Below, in pieces: positions 1 through 10,495 of a stretch of 64,000 bases of DNA. The notes below the pieces were generated by a model. The model ran no database searches. It was not told the origin of the DNA and worked only from the letters and a program-made list of their open reading frames with translations. The stretch is taken from the NCBI RefSeq assembly GCF_019320115.1, contig NC_089597.1, forward strand, positions 122,723,485 through 122,787,484. Reading direction: 5' to 3'. This DNA comes from Miscanthus floridulus (Eukaryota > Streptophyta > Magnoliopsida > Poales > Poaceae). Every line of letters begins with the position of its first letter. Within the stretch, counting starts at the first letter, position 1. The position numbers and the translations under genes are program-made.

Positions 1-1729
1 TCAGGCAAAGGAACTAGGCACCGAGCCCGCTACGGTCCAGGGGTTCGAAGGCTGGGCCCTTAGGGGTTTCGACAGCCGCCCCAGGGCAATAGAGTCAGGG
101 GCGACTACGGGCGAGCCTATACGAGGCCAAGACCCAAGCAAGCGAAATGCTTGGGACGCCCTGTGTCGTGTCCAAGACCGGTAGGGAGGTCTCCGAATGG
201 GATCCCACCGTAGGGAGGCACCGAGCCACCGAGGCCCAGCGAACGGCCTCGGCACCCACTAGAGAAACCCTCTGGTACTCTTGGAGCGCGTCTCCGGACC
301 GCTAGCCGACCCCCAGCGAACGGGGTACGGGCCTCCACTCGGGCTTACCCGATAACAGCTCACCGGAAGTGCCATCGCTCGCGCCCACCGAGGGTAGCGC
401 GGCACATTCCACCCCTCCTTCCGAGCGAAAAGGAAGCGCGAGGGTCGAATAAAAAGTCAGGAGAATCCCCGACGGCCCTCTTGCTCCACGTAGAGGCTAA
501 GGGACTCTTCCTGCAAACCATTGCCGAGGCCCAGCGACTTGGGCTCGCACACGAGGGGGCTCGGCAAAACAAACCCTCCTTCCGAGCGAAAAGGAAGCGC
601 AAGGGTCGTTCAAAAAGCTAGAAGATCTCCTGATGGCCCTCTTGCTCCGTGCAGAGGCTAGGGAGCTCCTTCTGCAAAAGACGCCGAGACCCCGCGACCT
701 AGGCTCACACCCGAGGGGGGCTCGGCGGACAGACCCTCACGCGCGAGGGGCGAACCAAAAGCCAGGGGGACCTCTGACCGCTCTCTCGCTCCATGTGAGA
801 GACTCGGGGGCTCCTCCTATAACTTTGCTGAGACCCAGCGGCTTAGGCTCGCACACGAGTGGGCTCGGCAAACAGCCCCCCATCCAAGCGAAAAGGACGT
901 GCGGGGGACAGACAAAAAAGTCGGGAGGACCCCTGACCGCCCTCTCGCTCCGTGTGGAGGCTCGGGGGCTCTTCCTGCACCCAAGATAAAGACAAGCGAC
1001 CTGAGCCCGTTATGGTCCAGGGGTTCAAAGGCTGGGCCCCCAGGGGTTTCGACAGCTGCCCCAGGGCAAAAGAGTCAGGGACAACTACAGGCGAGCCTGT
1101 ACGAGCGCGCCCTGTGTCGTGTCCGAGACCGGCAGGGAGGTCTCCGAATGGGATCCCACCGTAGGGAGGCACCGAGCCACTGAGGCCCAGCGAACGGCCT
1201 CGGCACCCACTAGAGAAACCCACCGGTACTCTTGGAGCGCGTCTCCGGACCGCTAGCCGACCCCCAGCGAACAGGGTACGGGCCTCCACTCGGACTTACC
1301 CGATATCAGCTCACCGGAAATGCCGTCGCTCGCGCCCACCGAGGGTAGCATGGCATCTTCCACCCCTCCTTCCGAGTGAAAAGGAAGCACGAGGGTCGTA
1401 CAAAAAGCCGGGGGAACCCCTGACGGCCCTCTCACTCCAGGCGGAGGCTAAGGGGCTCTTTCCGCAGCATCGTCGAGGCCCTGCGATCCGAACTCGCACC
1501 CACGGGCCCGGCAAACACAATGAAAACCCCTCACTCGAGAGAGAAAAAAGCCCCTGAAGAAGTGAAATCACTCCTCCAGGGCCTCGGGGGCTACACCCGG
1601 CGGGTGCGCTCGCGCGCACCTACCGAAACCTCGAGTACAAAACACCATCCCAATAGGAACTATCAAGAGCCAATTCTCGTCAGAACCTCATGGGGAGTGC
1701 CTCCACTCCCCCCAAGGCTCGGGGGCTAC
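1..1729 (+). mobile_element. 3' internal region of a gypsy-type LTR retrotransposon
   Basis: GC-rich, non-coding sequence lies directly upstream of an LTR. It contains a long direct duplication: the stretch starting near position 20 (gagcccgctacggtccag) recurs in diverged form near 1,002, an offset of about 980 bases, and similarity continues for roughly 450 bases. It ends in the purine-rich tract aaggctcgggggctac at about 1,714-1,729, as expected for a polypurine tract just before a 3' LTR. No gag or pol motif is readable here, and the open frames on both strands are compositional. The left part of the element is outside the window. Confidence 0.7.
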
Positions 1730-2940
1730 TGTCGGATACAGTGAGAAGGGGTACCCTAAGCAAGAACCAAAAAATGACTGCTTAGACTTCGTAAAAGTCA
1801 AAACCAGCTAAACACCGCTGGCCTCGGCCGATTCTCCGACTCGCCCGAGGCCCCCTCACCGCTGACCTCGGTCGATCCCCCACCAAAGGCCTCGGCCGAC
1901 CCCCTCTCGTCGTAGGCCTCGGCCGGGCCGCCGACCCTCCGTCTCGCGCGAGGCGGGCTCGGCAGCACTCCGCTGCCTCTTCGTTCACCCGTCCCTCTGA
2001 CAAAATGTCGTGTCGCATTAACTCAGCCAACTGCTGCCCCTAACATCGGCTGCATGCTCGGCACAGTACAGCGGAATGGCTGACGGGACAGGAGGTAGGA
2101 CTGGGCAGGGGTTACCCGCCACTGTGCTAACCACTATGCACATGGTTGACGCCCATGCCTCACTGTGCTGCCAACTCCTGCTCCGAGAACAACGTAGCGT
2201 GGGGAGCCACGTCTGGGATACTGTGGCCTTGGAATCAGTACCCAGGACCAATAATTCCCTCCAAGGCCTCGGCAGTTTGCTTCAGGGGCTCGGCAGCCTG
2301 AGGATCCATGTCCGCCGAGCCCCCCACGATGGCTCGGCCTCGGCATCTGCAGAGCCACAGCTCCCTACGACATCATCGCACGATGACCAGCACGTCGTCC
2401 GCCATGTCCTGCATCAAGCTGTACTAGAGCCCCACGACGCACAAGATCAAGTATGACCGGCGCGTCACTTCTGCACGACAAGGACGGGGCCACTCCATCG
2501 ACCATACCACAACAGTGGCCCGCTACAGGGCTCAGATACGCCACCCCCATTTATAGAGCGCTATGTATGGACGTCCCTGGTTCTCCCTTAGAGTATAAAA
2601 GGGAGGGACCGGGGCCATTTCTAGAGAGAGAAGGGGGAGGAAAGACGAACACACCGATAGAACTACACACTTCTACGCTGCTTGAGAACAACGCCTCAAG
2701 CAGCCCGCACCACCCTCGCCGAGACCTGGGGCTAGCTCCCTCTCTCACCTAGCTTGTAACCCCCTACTACAAGCACTCCGGTGCAAGGAACAGAAGATCG
2801 ATCTCTCAGACTGGACGTAGGGCCTCGATTGCCTGAACCAGTATAAACCTTGTGTCTCTTTGCATCACCATCCGGGATTAGGGGCACGCAGCACAAATTC
2901 ACTCGTTGGTTGAGGGACCCCCGGTTCCAAAACACCGACA
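1730..2940 (+). mobile_element. 3' LTR of a gypsy-type retrotransposon
   Basis: The segment starts TGTCGGATACAG and ends AACACCGACA, so it has TG...CA termini. It contains a TATA box (tataaaa near 2,594) with a GC-rich upstream half, typical of LTR promoters. It directly follows a polypurine tract, and LINE endonuclease sequence begins abruptly at 2,941, so the element was inserted into the LINE. The expected 5-bp target duplication on the right would be ctttg (2,941-2,945), but the left partner is outside the window. Confidence 0.75.
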
Positions 2941-3482
2941 CTTTGAGTCCCAAATGATCGATCGTCGCTCTAAATGCCCCCCATGAGACGTCGGTTGAGA
3001 TTGGCGTTGTTTTTATCTTCCGCCTGGTAGATGAGGTTGAAATCTCTGAGGATGAGCCATCTATCATTCTCCGGTGGCGGAATGTTTTTTAGTTCTTGGA
3101 GGAATTGAAGTTTGGCATCCTCCCCTTGCGGCCCATATACCACCATAATTTGCCACGTTTTTCCATCTGCCCTCATCTTGATTTGCACGGTTATAGTGTT
3201 CGCGGTAAGTGCAATGTCGGAAAGGTCAAAGAAGTCTTTGTTGACCGCCAGGAAGATGCCTCCATGTGTTTGTTCCACCGGGAGCACACTATAGGAGTTT
3301 TCAAATTTCGCTCCGACTATTCGGCGAACCACATTACGTTCCATAGCTTGCATCTTTGTTTCTTGTAAACATACAATGGTGGCGCCGGTGGTTCTCACGA
3401 GCTCACTAACCGAGTCCTGTCGGGCGCCATCATTTAGCCCCCTGACGTTCCAATTAAGTACCTGGCAATTCAGCTGTGCCAT
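2941..3482 (-). pseudogene. LINE ORF2 fragment, APE endonuclease domain
   Basis: The frame starts MAQLNCQVLNWNVRGLND at 3,482. The motif set is that of L1 apurinic-type endonucleases: the NWNVRGLN strand near residue 10, the catalytic Glu in CLQETK near residue 40, THGGIFLAV, VVYGPQG and a DFNLI strand. The usual GDFN is written RDFN, so that glycine is lost. A frameshift near 2,985 moves the continuing similarity (AFRATIDHLGLK) into another frame before the LTR junction. Such an endonuclease nicks target DNA for target-primed reverse transcription; this copy cannot work. Confidence 0.8.
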
Positions 3483-3880
3483 ATGTCAACTAATGGTACC
3501 CTACGTACAATAATTCTTCAGGAGTAGGCAAGTCGGAAGCCATTTGTTGGTTTAGTATAGGCAATAGGCATCAAGGTAAGCCCACAGTGGCAAAAGCACA
3601 CACAGATTACGAAAGCATCAACTCGTAGTGGCCGATACAACTGAAAGCCGCTGGCTGTCGGCACGACGATACAGAGCACTTGCTCCCTGCACGCTGAGTT
3701 TTTGATACATCTAACTACCAGGTGACGGTTTGTTGCAGTTGGGTGGGATGGCGACTGTAGGCCTCTGGCTGTCGCCGAACCCAGGCGGTACACAAAAGAT
3801 GTGGAGCTCGAAGAGCTTCTGCAGTGGCAAACGATTACTACCATTATTACAACGGGCGACCCATTTGCGACAGCAGTCAT

Positions 3881-6800
3881 CTAGGCGTGTGGCAGCGCCT
3901 CGTCGGCGTCGAGGCCACACAGAGCCGTCATTGCCTTCACGGCGTCGTCATTAAGTGGTCCCTTGTACAAGCCGAAGTAGCGCAGCAACGCGTCGTCATG
4001 GCTGAGTCCTCCCCTGTCGAGGATGCCCAGTCTTTTCATCAGCACAAGCCTGGCCCTCGCTTGGGTGTCACCCCTTGGCCAATTCATGGCGGCTATGCGG
4101 ACGCTTCTTCGCGCCGGTAGCAGGGCCTTCTTGCGTCGATTTGGTGTGCTGTGCTGACGCGGCTGGACCTGCAAGATGGGTGGAGGCAGGGATTGTGAAA
4201 TTCCCTGTAGGAAATCAGATACCAGAGCATCATTGGCGTTCGTCGTTTGGCCGGCATTGTTTACCTCCTCGGCGTTGGCGTTCTGTTCCGGCTGCAGTTG
4301 TTGAAGTTCATTTGCCATGTGTGTGCGGCTGGGGCTGTTGCCGGACAACCCGCGGACACGGCGCCTGGAGTAGACCGCGCCAGGGCGGAAACGCACCACC
4401 TGGGCGTTTCTGGCCTGCTTTGTGTGGGCGCGGGGCGTGCGGAGAGGGCCTGGCCTCCTGGCGTAGACCTGGCCCATGCGGAAGCGTCGGTCAGCCGCGA
4501 GGCGTGCACGCTGCTCTGTCACGACGTCGTGGTCGTCGGTGGGGGGAACCTACAGTTCATTCATACAAGTAGGAGATACGTTTCTGGTGAGGTGCCCCGA
4601 AGAGGAGTCGTTAGTTGGTTCGTATGTGCCGTGTGCAGCGGCAACTGGAGGGTCGTTCGGTTCGCAGGTTGGAGGGGCAGAGACCAAAGGGATGACGGGC
4701 GAGTCGTCGCATTGACTCTGTTCTGCACGCACCTTGGGAGGGCTTGGCGACGGGTGGTGGTTGTTGCCGTTGCCTCCGTTGAAGTCCGGTGACTTGCAGC
4801 GCAGGCGCGGCGATGGTGATTTTGAGCGTGACGTCGTGTTCCTCGGCTCCGAGCGCGCGCGCCTATGCGGCCTACGGTGGGTCGCCCTTTCCCTGCTTCG
4901 TCCCCTGGCTCTGCGGAGGGCATCAGCCGGGTGGATGACGAGGTGCTGCCGAGCCCCCATGCCAGCATCTGTAGCGTCGCCTTGGGTCGGTTGCCGTGCA
5001 CCCTTGCGAGCCGCGTCACCGCCTGTGGTCATCTGGCGATCCCCGTGGCCGTCCGCGTTGCTGTGCAATGGTCGTCGACGACCCCCACGTTCCGGACTTT
5101 GGTGTCAGCGGCCACCGTGCCTGGACGCCGAGCGTTCCCGCTCGCGGTCCTTTGGCGCCCGTGACAGGCTGCGGGTGAGCCGCGAGTACCACCTGTCCCC
5201 GTGGTGTTCACGGCGCCCACGATGGTCGCTGTCGTCGTCGCAGTTGCCGCCACGGGTGTCAGCCGGTGGAGGGTCGTGGCGGTCGCGCGGCATCCTTTCT
5301 CCATCCATGATCCCGTAGTCCCACGTGAAGACTCGGGGAGCAGCGGCCAGGCCGTCTCTGCCCAGAGGGTCCTCCACCAAGTCAAGGTGCACCAGCACCC
5401 TGAAGGTGAGTCCCCGGCGGCCGTGGGTATCCTGCGAACAGTGGGCCTCCGTCTTTCTGCATGACAAAGTCAGCCAGGTTACCTTTGGGATGTCGGATGG
5501 GTTGTGCGTCTAGGCCCAGACGCAGAGTGCCCTGGTGTCGGCACGGTCCAGCGAGGTCTTCTCAACGTAGTCGATGTCGCAAGCTCTGGCGACCGCCCTC
5601 TTGGCAATGCTCTCGCTCCAGGCGTGGAGGGGGATGCCTTCGAGGCATAGGCGGACGCGGAACTTGAGGTCGCAGATTTCTCCGTGTGTCACCAGCTGCC
5701 ATGGCCTTGTGTGGATGTCGAGGTTGCGATAGGGGAAGGTCCCCCGCGACACCGCCTCATCGTGGTGGTGCCGGTGCTTGAAGTCGATGAAGAAGTCCTC
5801 GGGCGCGTGCCTGACGACGGAGACATCTTCCGGATGAACCGGAAACTGGTGGCAGATGGCCCGCTTGATGATCTCCGGCTCAACCACCGGGCGGTTCCCC
5901 CCAGCCAGGCCACCATGCCATGCATGGAGAGGCGGTCGAGCTCCTGGTCCATTGAGTCTACGGAGAGAGCCACTGCATAGGTGTCCAGGGGACGGACGGA
6001 GGGGTCCCCGGGCCTGGCCATGCCGCTCGCTTGTAGAGGTGGGAAGTTTGTTTCGTCGAGGGGAGGAGGAGCAGCCTTGGGCGGTGTTGGTTGCTGCCTG
6101 GCGGTTGAAGATCTTGTAGCGCACACATTGCTTTTATGTCCCCAGCGGCCGCACGAGAAACAGCGCACCGGGTCCCTGCAGGTCGCCGCGGCGTGGCCAG
6201 GGGCGAGGCAGCGGAAGCATTTACCTCGCAAGCGCCGCAGCAGCTCCACACTGAGGTGATGACGCGCTGAAATGACCTGGGTGGTTGAGGGTGTTGAATG
6301 CGCCTTGGTCTTGAACCCGGGGAGACGCCACCAGTATCGCGGGCGCACCATAGACCAGCCCTCCTCACCTTCGCTTGAATGCGCCGCACCGGCCCCCTGC
6401 CACGCCTCGGTGACAGGTCTAGGTCTCCCCCCTCGGGAAGGGGAAGTACCCCCAAAGCCGGGCGGAGACTGGATAGTTGGAGATGACAGCCCAGCGGAAA
6501 GAGCGTTGCGCCTCCCCGACGTGGATCTGAGGCAGGATCTTGCAGGCGCAGCGCTGGTGGGGTAGTAACGCCTCCCCGGACGGCAGAAGAGGGTAGCGGC
6601 GAACCTAACGCGTCGGGACGACGTGCCTTCCGTCCTTTCCAACCCGACAGCAGTAGCAGCGGACCCGGCGGAGGTGGCGCCGAGGCGGAGAAATTGCCTC
6701 GGAAAGGGGGCAGAGGACTCCCCGTGCGCCGCAGCGGAAGCAGCGGCGGGCGCACCGGGGCCCGGATGGTGGGGAGACAGCGTACGGGACGAGCAGCGGC

Positions 6801-7005
6801 GGTAGGGTTGTTCGATCTGTGGCCATGAGCCACCGCGGGCGGCGCTAGCGGGATGGGGAGGACGGCCGCGGGGAGGGGAGCGCGTAGAAACACGCGGGGA
6901 CCGGGGGCCGCGGCCGGCGGCGGCGGATCTGGGCTGGTGGGCGGCGTACGGGGGCGGGGGCGGGGGCGGGGGTGGGGGCGGAGGAGAGGAGCGTAGCGGT
7001 TCCAT
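3881..7005 (-). pseudogene. LINE ORF1 (gag-like, zinc-knuckle) remnant
   Basis: The frame begins MEPLRSSPPPPPP at 7,005 with a long proline run. Near 6,216 it has two adjacent CCHC knuckles, CFRCLAPGHAAATC and CFSCGRWGHKSNVC. A further conserved block (HPEDVSVVRHAPEDFF) lies in a different frame at about 5,810-5,850, so a shift falls between them. A six-C run (plus strand, 5,897-5,902) sits at the switch and is the likely site. A C-terminal block (WPRGDTQARARLVLMKRLG) ends at the stop at 3,881. The protein would bind LINE RNA. At least two frameshifts break it. Confidence 0.7.
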
Positions 7006-7637
7006 CCTACCTTCAATGCCTCTTTGACCCCCCTTGATACTTGACCCTTGGTACTTGATACAGTTTCCTAAAAGAAAGAAAGAAAAAGGAATTAACAGAG
7101 TTCTGATCTTACTCTCCACACAGATATCGTTCTGAACAAATAAATAAACAAACGAAATCGCAGGAAACTGAAATTTCACAAGTTCAGCTCATGGTGCAGA
7201 TTTTCAACAGAAAGCTTTCAAAACAACAGATCGAACAACCAACAGATATACTAAGCTCTGTTGGTTCAGAGAAAGCTGTAGCGACATTTTCAACAGCCAA
7301 CAGATATACTACAAGAAGCCATACATTCAACAGCGGATTTGATGACATTTTGAAGTGCATTTCTGGGTTAGTCCATCGTGGATCAATCCATTGCTAATTC
7401 CCAATACAGATATTTATAAGTTTGCTAGTAGGAGTGACATGCAATCAGTTTAATGTTCACTCATAACACCAATAGTAAAAAGGAATTAACAAAGGAACAG
7501 AGTACATGGGACTAAGGAAAAGCAGTCCAGATCATAAAAGAGCTAAGTCTATGAGGACTAAAAGAGCTAAGGCTACTGTATAGTGTATACTGAATTTAAA
7601 AATCCAGAAATTGCATACCTGAGTGCATTTCTGAACA
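7006..7637. other. Non-genic stretch between LINE and hAT remnant
   Basis: AT-rich sequence without a convincing gene. It probably contains the unresolved 5' end of the LINE and the 3' untranslated part and end of the hAT element. I could not see terminal inverted repeats or a target duplication here. Confidence 0.4.
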
Positions 7638-9557
7638 CTAATCATCGTCGCTGTTGTCATCATCCACTTCATCATCTGAATTGCAATCCTTGAGCCAATC
7701 TTTTGTACATATAAGTGCCGCTACTGTTTTCGGACTTAAAGAATTTCTGTATTTGTCAATTATCATACCAGCAGTACTAAAAGTGGATTCAGAGGCTACT
7801 GATGACAAAGGTATTGCTAGAAAGTCACGAACCATCCTAGCTAGCACAGGGTATTGATCAGATTTTGTTTTCCACCACTTCAAAATATCAAAATTTTCAC
7901 CCTCCCTTCCAGAAGCCAATGAATCCTCCAGGTAAGTATCAATTTCACATCTTCTTGAGCGATGAGATCGACTTTGTTGTTTGTACAAAACAAATTCCAT
8001 CCCTAACTTGCGTCTTGCAGATGACCGAGAGAGCATGCTTGTTGATCCAATAACTTCAGGCGAGGAAGAAACATTGCTCTGTGAACTACTCTGCAGCATG
8101 CTGTCATAATGAGTATAGTACGCTTTAAACCAGATCATAGCATCATTTGTCTCGTTAGAAGCTACCTCCCCTCCATATGCTTTTGTGAGGTAATATTTCA
8201 TGAAATATACTTTGTATCGTGGGTCTAGCAGCAATGCAATCAAAAGAACTTTATTAGGCTGATCCCAGTATTTATCAAACTTTAACTTCATCTCATTACA
8301 TATGGCCTTCAAAAAGTCATCACTTTGGTTGCTCTCATCAAGGAGTAGTTCTCTTATCCCCCAAATCTCTTCAAGATATATATGTGCAGTTGGATACTAA
8401 TGCACAGAGAATTCTCTTGTTGCATCAGCAAAGTTTTGCAAGAACTTACAAACTCTAATAGCCAAGTCCCATTGTTCCAAGTTAGGCCCTGGAATACTTT
8501 GCAAATCAGCATAGCGTGCCAATGCATCTTTATACTTAATAGCTTCCTCCAGTATGTCATATGTGGAGTTCCATCTAGTCGGAACATCTAGAATGAATCC
8601 CCTCTTACGTGGAAGCCCAAATTGTTGTGGAAGGGTGTTAAAAACCTGCAGGCGGGAGCTAGATGAGGAAAGATGCTTTATGACATTCCTAATTGGCTCA
8701 ATCGCACCCCGAATAATTTTCATACCATCTTGGACAATTAAGTTCAGAATATGGGCTGCACATCTCACATGAAGGTCCAGACCTCTAAATGGCATATGCG
8801 CCCAAAGTGAGCTTTTCAACTTTCCCACAGCTTTGTCATTAGATGTGGCATTATCAAGAGTAAAAGCAAAAGCTCTATTTGATAGATCCCACTCATAAAG
8901 ACATTCCATGATTGTACTATGAATTGCAGTGGAGTTGTGTGGATGAGGAACTTGTTTAAAATTGAGGAGATGACTGTGAAGCTTAAATTCTTCATCTATG
9001 TAATGAGCAGTCGAACAAATATAACCAAGTTCCTGGACTGATGTCCACATATCAGTGGTGAAACTGACACGAGAATCCAAAGAAGCAAAGCAACTCATAA
9101 TCTTTCTTCTTTCATCACCATAAACAGCCATGCAATCATTCTTAAGTGTCTTCCTGCCATGAACTTCAAGGCTAGGGTGAGCTGATTTCATCATTTTCTT
9201 AAAGAATTTGTCTTCTATCTTTTTAAAAGCAACATTTGCACTGATCCAAAACTTTGTCATAAAATCTCTAGTGATTTTTGGGTCCACTATGAAATTACTT
9301 GTATCTGTAGTGGAGGCATTACTTGCAAATATTGAACTGCGATCAATATCTGGGGGGATTTGCTTGCAGCTCACCTGAATGTGGTTCCTCAGATGAGATA
9401 TACCAGTACCTTGATTGTTCGACAATCTTGCTTGGTAGTGAATGCACGTTACTTTCCCTTCGAGAGGTAATTCTTCAAAATGGTTCCAGACAGCACACCA
9501 ACATGGCAAAACTGCTATGCAAAACCACCCCAGAGGGTTATTTAAACGGTTTTGCAA
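7638..9557 (-). pseudogene. hAT-superfamily transposase, one in-frame stop
   Basis: Two minus-strand frames in the same phase (9,557 to 8,397 and onward to 7,638) together read as an Ac/Tam3-type transposase of about 640 codons, split by one TAG at 8,397-8,399. Order: BED-type zinc-finger region (CIHYQARLSNN...SHLRNH), central RNase H-like block (TTDMWTSVQELGY, then FTLDNATSNDKAV, then RCAAHILNLIVQDG), a DVPTRWNSTYDIL block, and the C-terminal hAT dimerisation region (FDILKWWKTKSDQYPVLARM ending ASESTFSTAG). The second zinc ligand appears lost (CIHY where CxxC is usual). Related plant proteins include domesticated SLEEPER-type genes, but the stop and the damaged finger favour a dead transposon. 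Confidence 0.85.
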
Positions 9558-10495
9558 AGGTTAAGGGGTCAAATAACTGGTTTTATAGGTTGGGGGGTGA
9601 AGTAGTTGGGTTGCAATAGGTGAGGGGGTTATGTAGACTTTTTCCTAATAGAAAAGTTAAATTTTCAAAACAATAAAATTGCATCATCAGAGTATAAGTA
9701 ATAATTTTGAACAACAAAGAAGTTAAATTTACAAAACAGTTAAGTTACTTTTCCAAAACATCAAAGTTACATCTTTGAGACAACAAGGTTAATTTTCTAG
9801 TATTAGACATAACTTGTTCACTAGTTCTATTCACAGGACTATAAACCATAGCTTACAGCCTTACAAAATTCCTTTTCCAATTAGATGTAACTTTTCACAT
9901 GTTACATTTACGGACCATAAAGTTACTTTTGTGGTTATATGCACAAAGTAAACAAATCATCTTTCCTTTTTTTTCCTGAACCCTGAAAATGGCAGGGACA
10001 AAATTGTATTTTGAGAAAGTTTGTGGACTCTCCTTTCTTAAGACTAAAATGGAGGACCTACTCCATTTAGATTTTGCCTTTTTGTTTCCTGTTGTGCAGG
10101 AGTAATTCTGTAATTGCTAATAGGTGGTGATGCATGTGGATATTACTCTTCTACTTGGTTTCATGCTAAATTTTAGTATCCAGGCTCGTTGGTGAAATCT
10201 GCTATGGATTTGATGGCTGTGGCAGTGTTTGTGCGCCAACAAGCTCTAACACATTGACTAAGATATCACCATATCAGCAATGAAGATACAAATATTTTTT
10301 TCCTGACAATGACACGGATAGTTACCCATTAACCATTGGATATTATAGGTGAAATCCAAAAACGGCAAGAGTGATGTAATATACACACACAGACAGTATG
10401 CTCCTAATATTTGACATTCTGCATGAAGTGGCCCAAAGCCCATCACATTTCAAGTTCTCCATGTTCTGTTATATATTTATTTGTGTCTACATTTT
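9558..10495. other. AT-rich intergenic sequence
   Basis: Near 9,540-9,640 lies a G-rich run with repeated ggggtcaaa/ggggtgaag/gagggggtta phrases, which may be the 5' terminal part of the hAT element. The stretch 9,650-9,930 repeats short phrases such as agttaaattt and aaagttac. No gene was seen. 10,260-10,495 is downstream of the first kinase gene and probably holds its 3' untranslated region. Confidence 0.4.

Larger units (their letters stand above)
2941..7005 (-). mobile_element. L1-type LINE, 3' truncated and degenerate
   Basis: Read on the minus strand this is a plant L1-clade LINE. ORF1 carries two CCHC zinc knuckles and is followed by the start of ORF2 with an APE-type endonuclease. 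Everything after the first part of the endonuclease, including reverse transcriptase, is cut off at 2,941 by the LTR element. ORF1 has several frameshifts, so the copy is inactive. The 5' end is set here at the ORF1 start codon; the true 5' end of the element is not visible. Confidence 0.8.

Noticed and set aside
1..1730. Tandem GC-rich repeats considered as a CRISPR-like or satellite array
   Set aside because: Repeat length (about 980 bases), divergence and polypurine tract fit a retrotransposon internal region; there are no short regular repeats with spacers.
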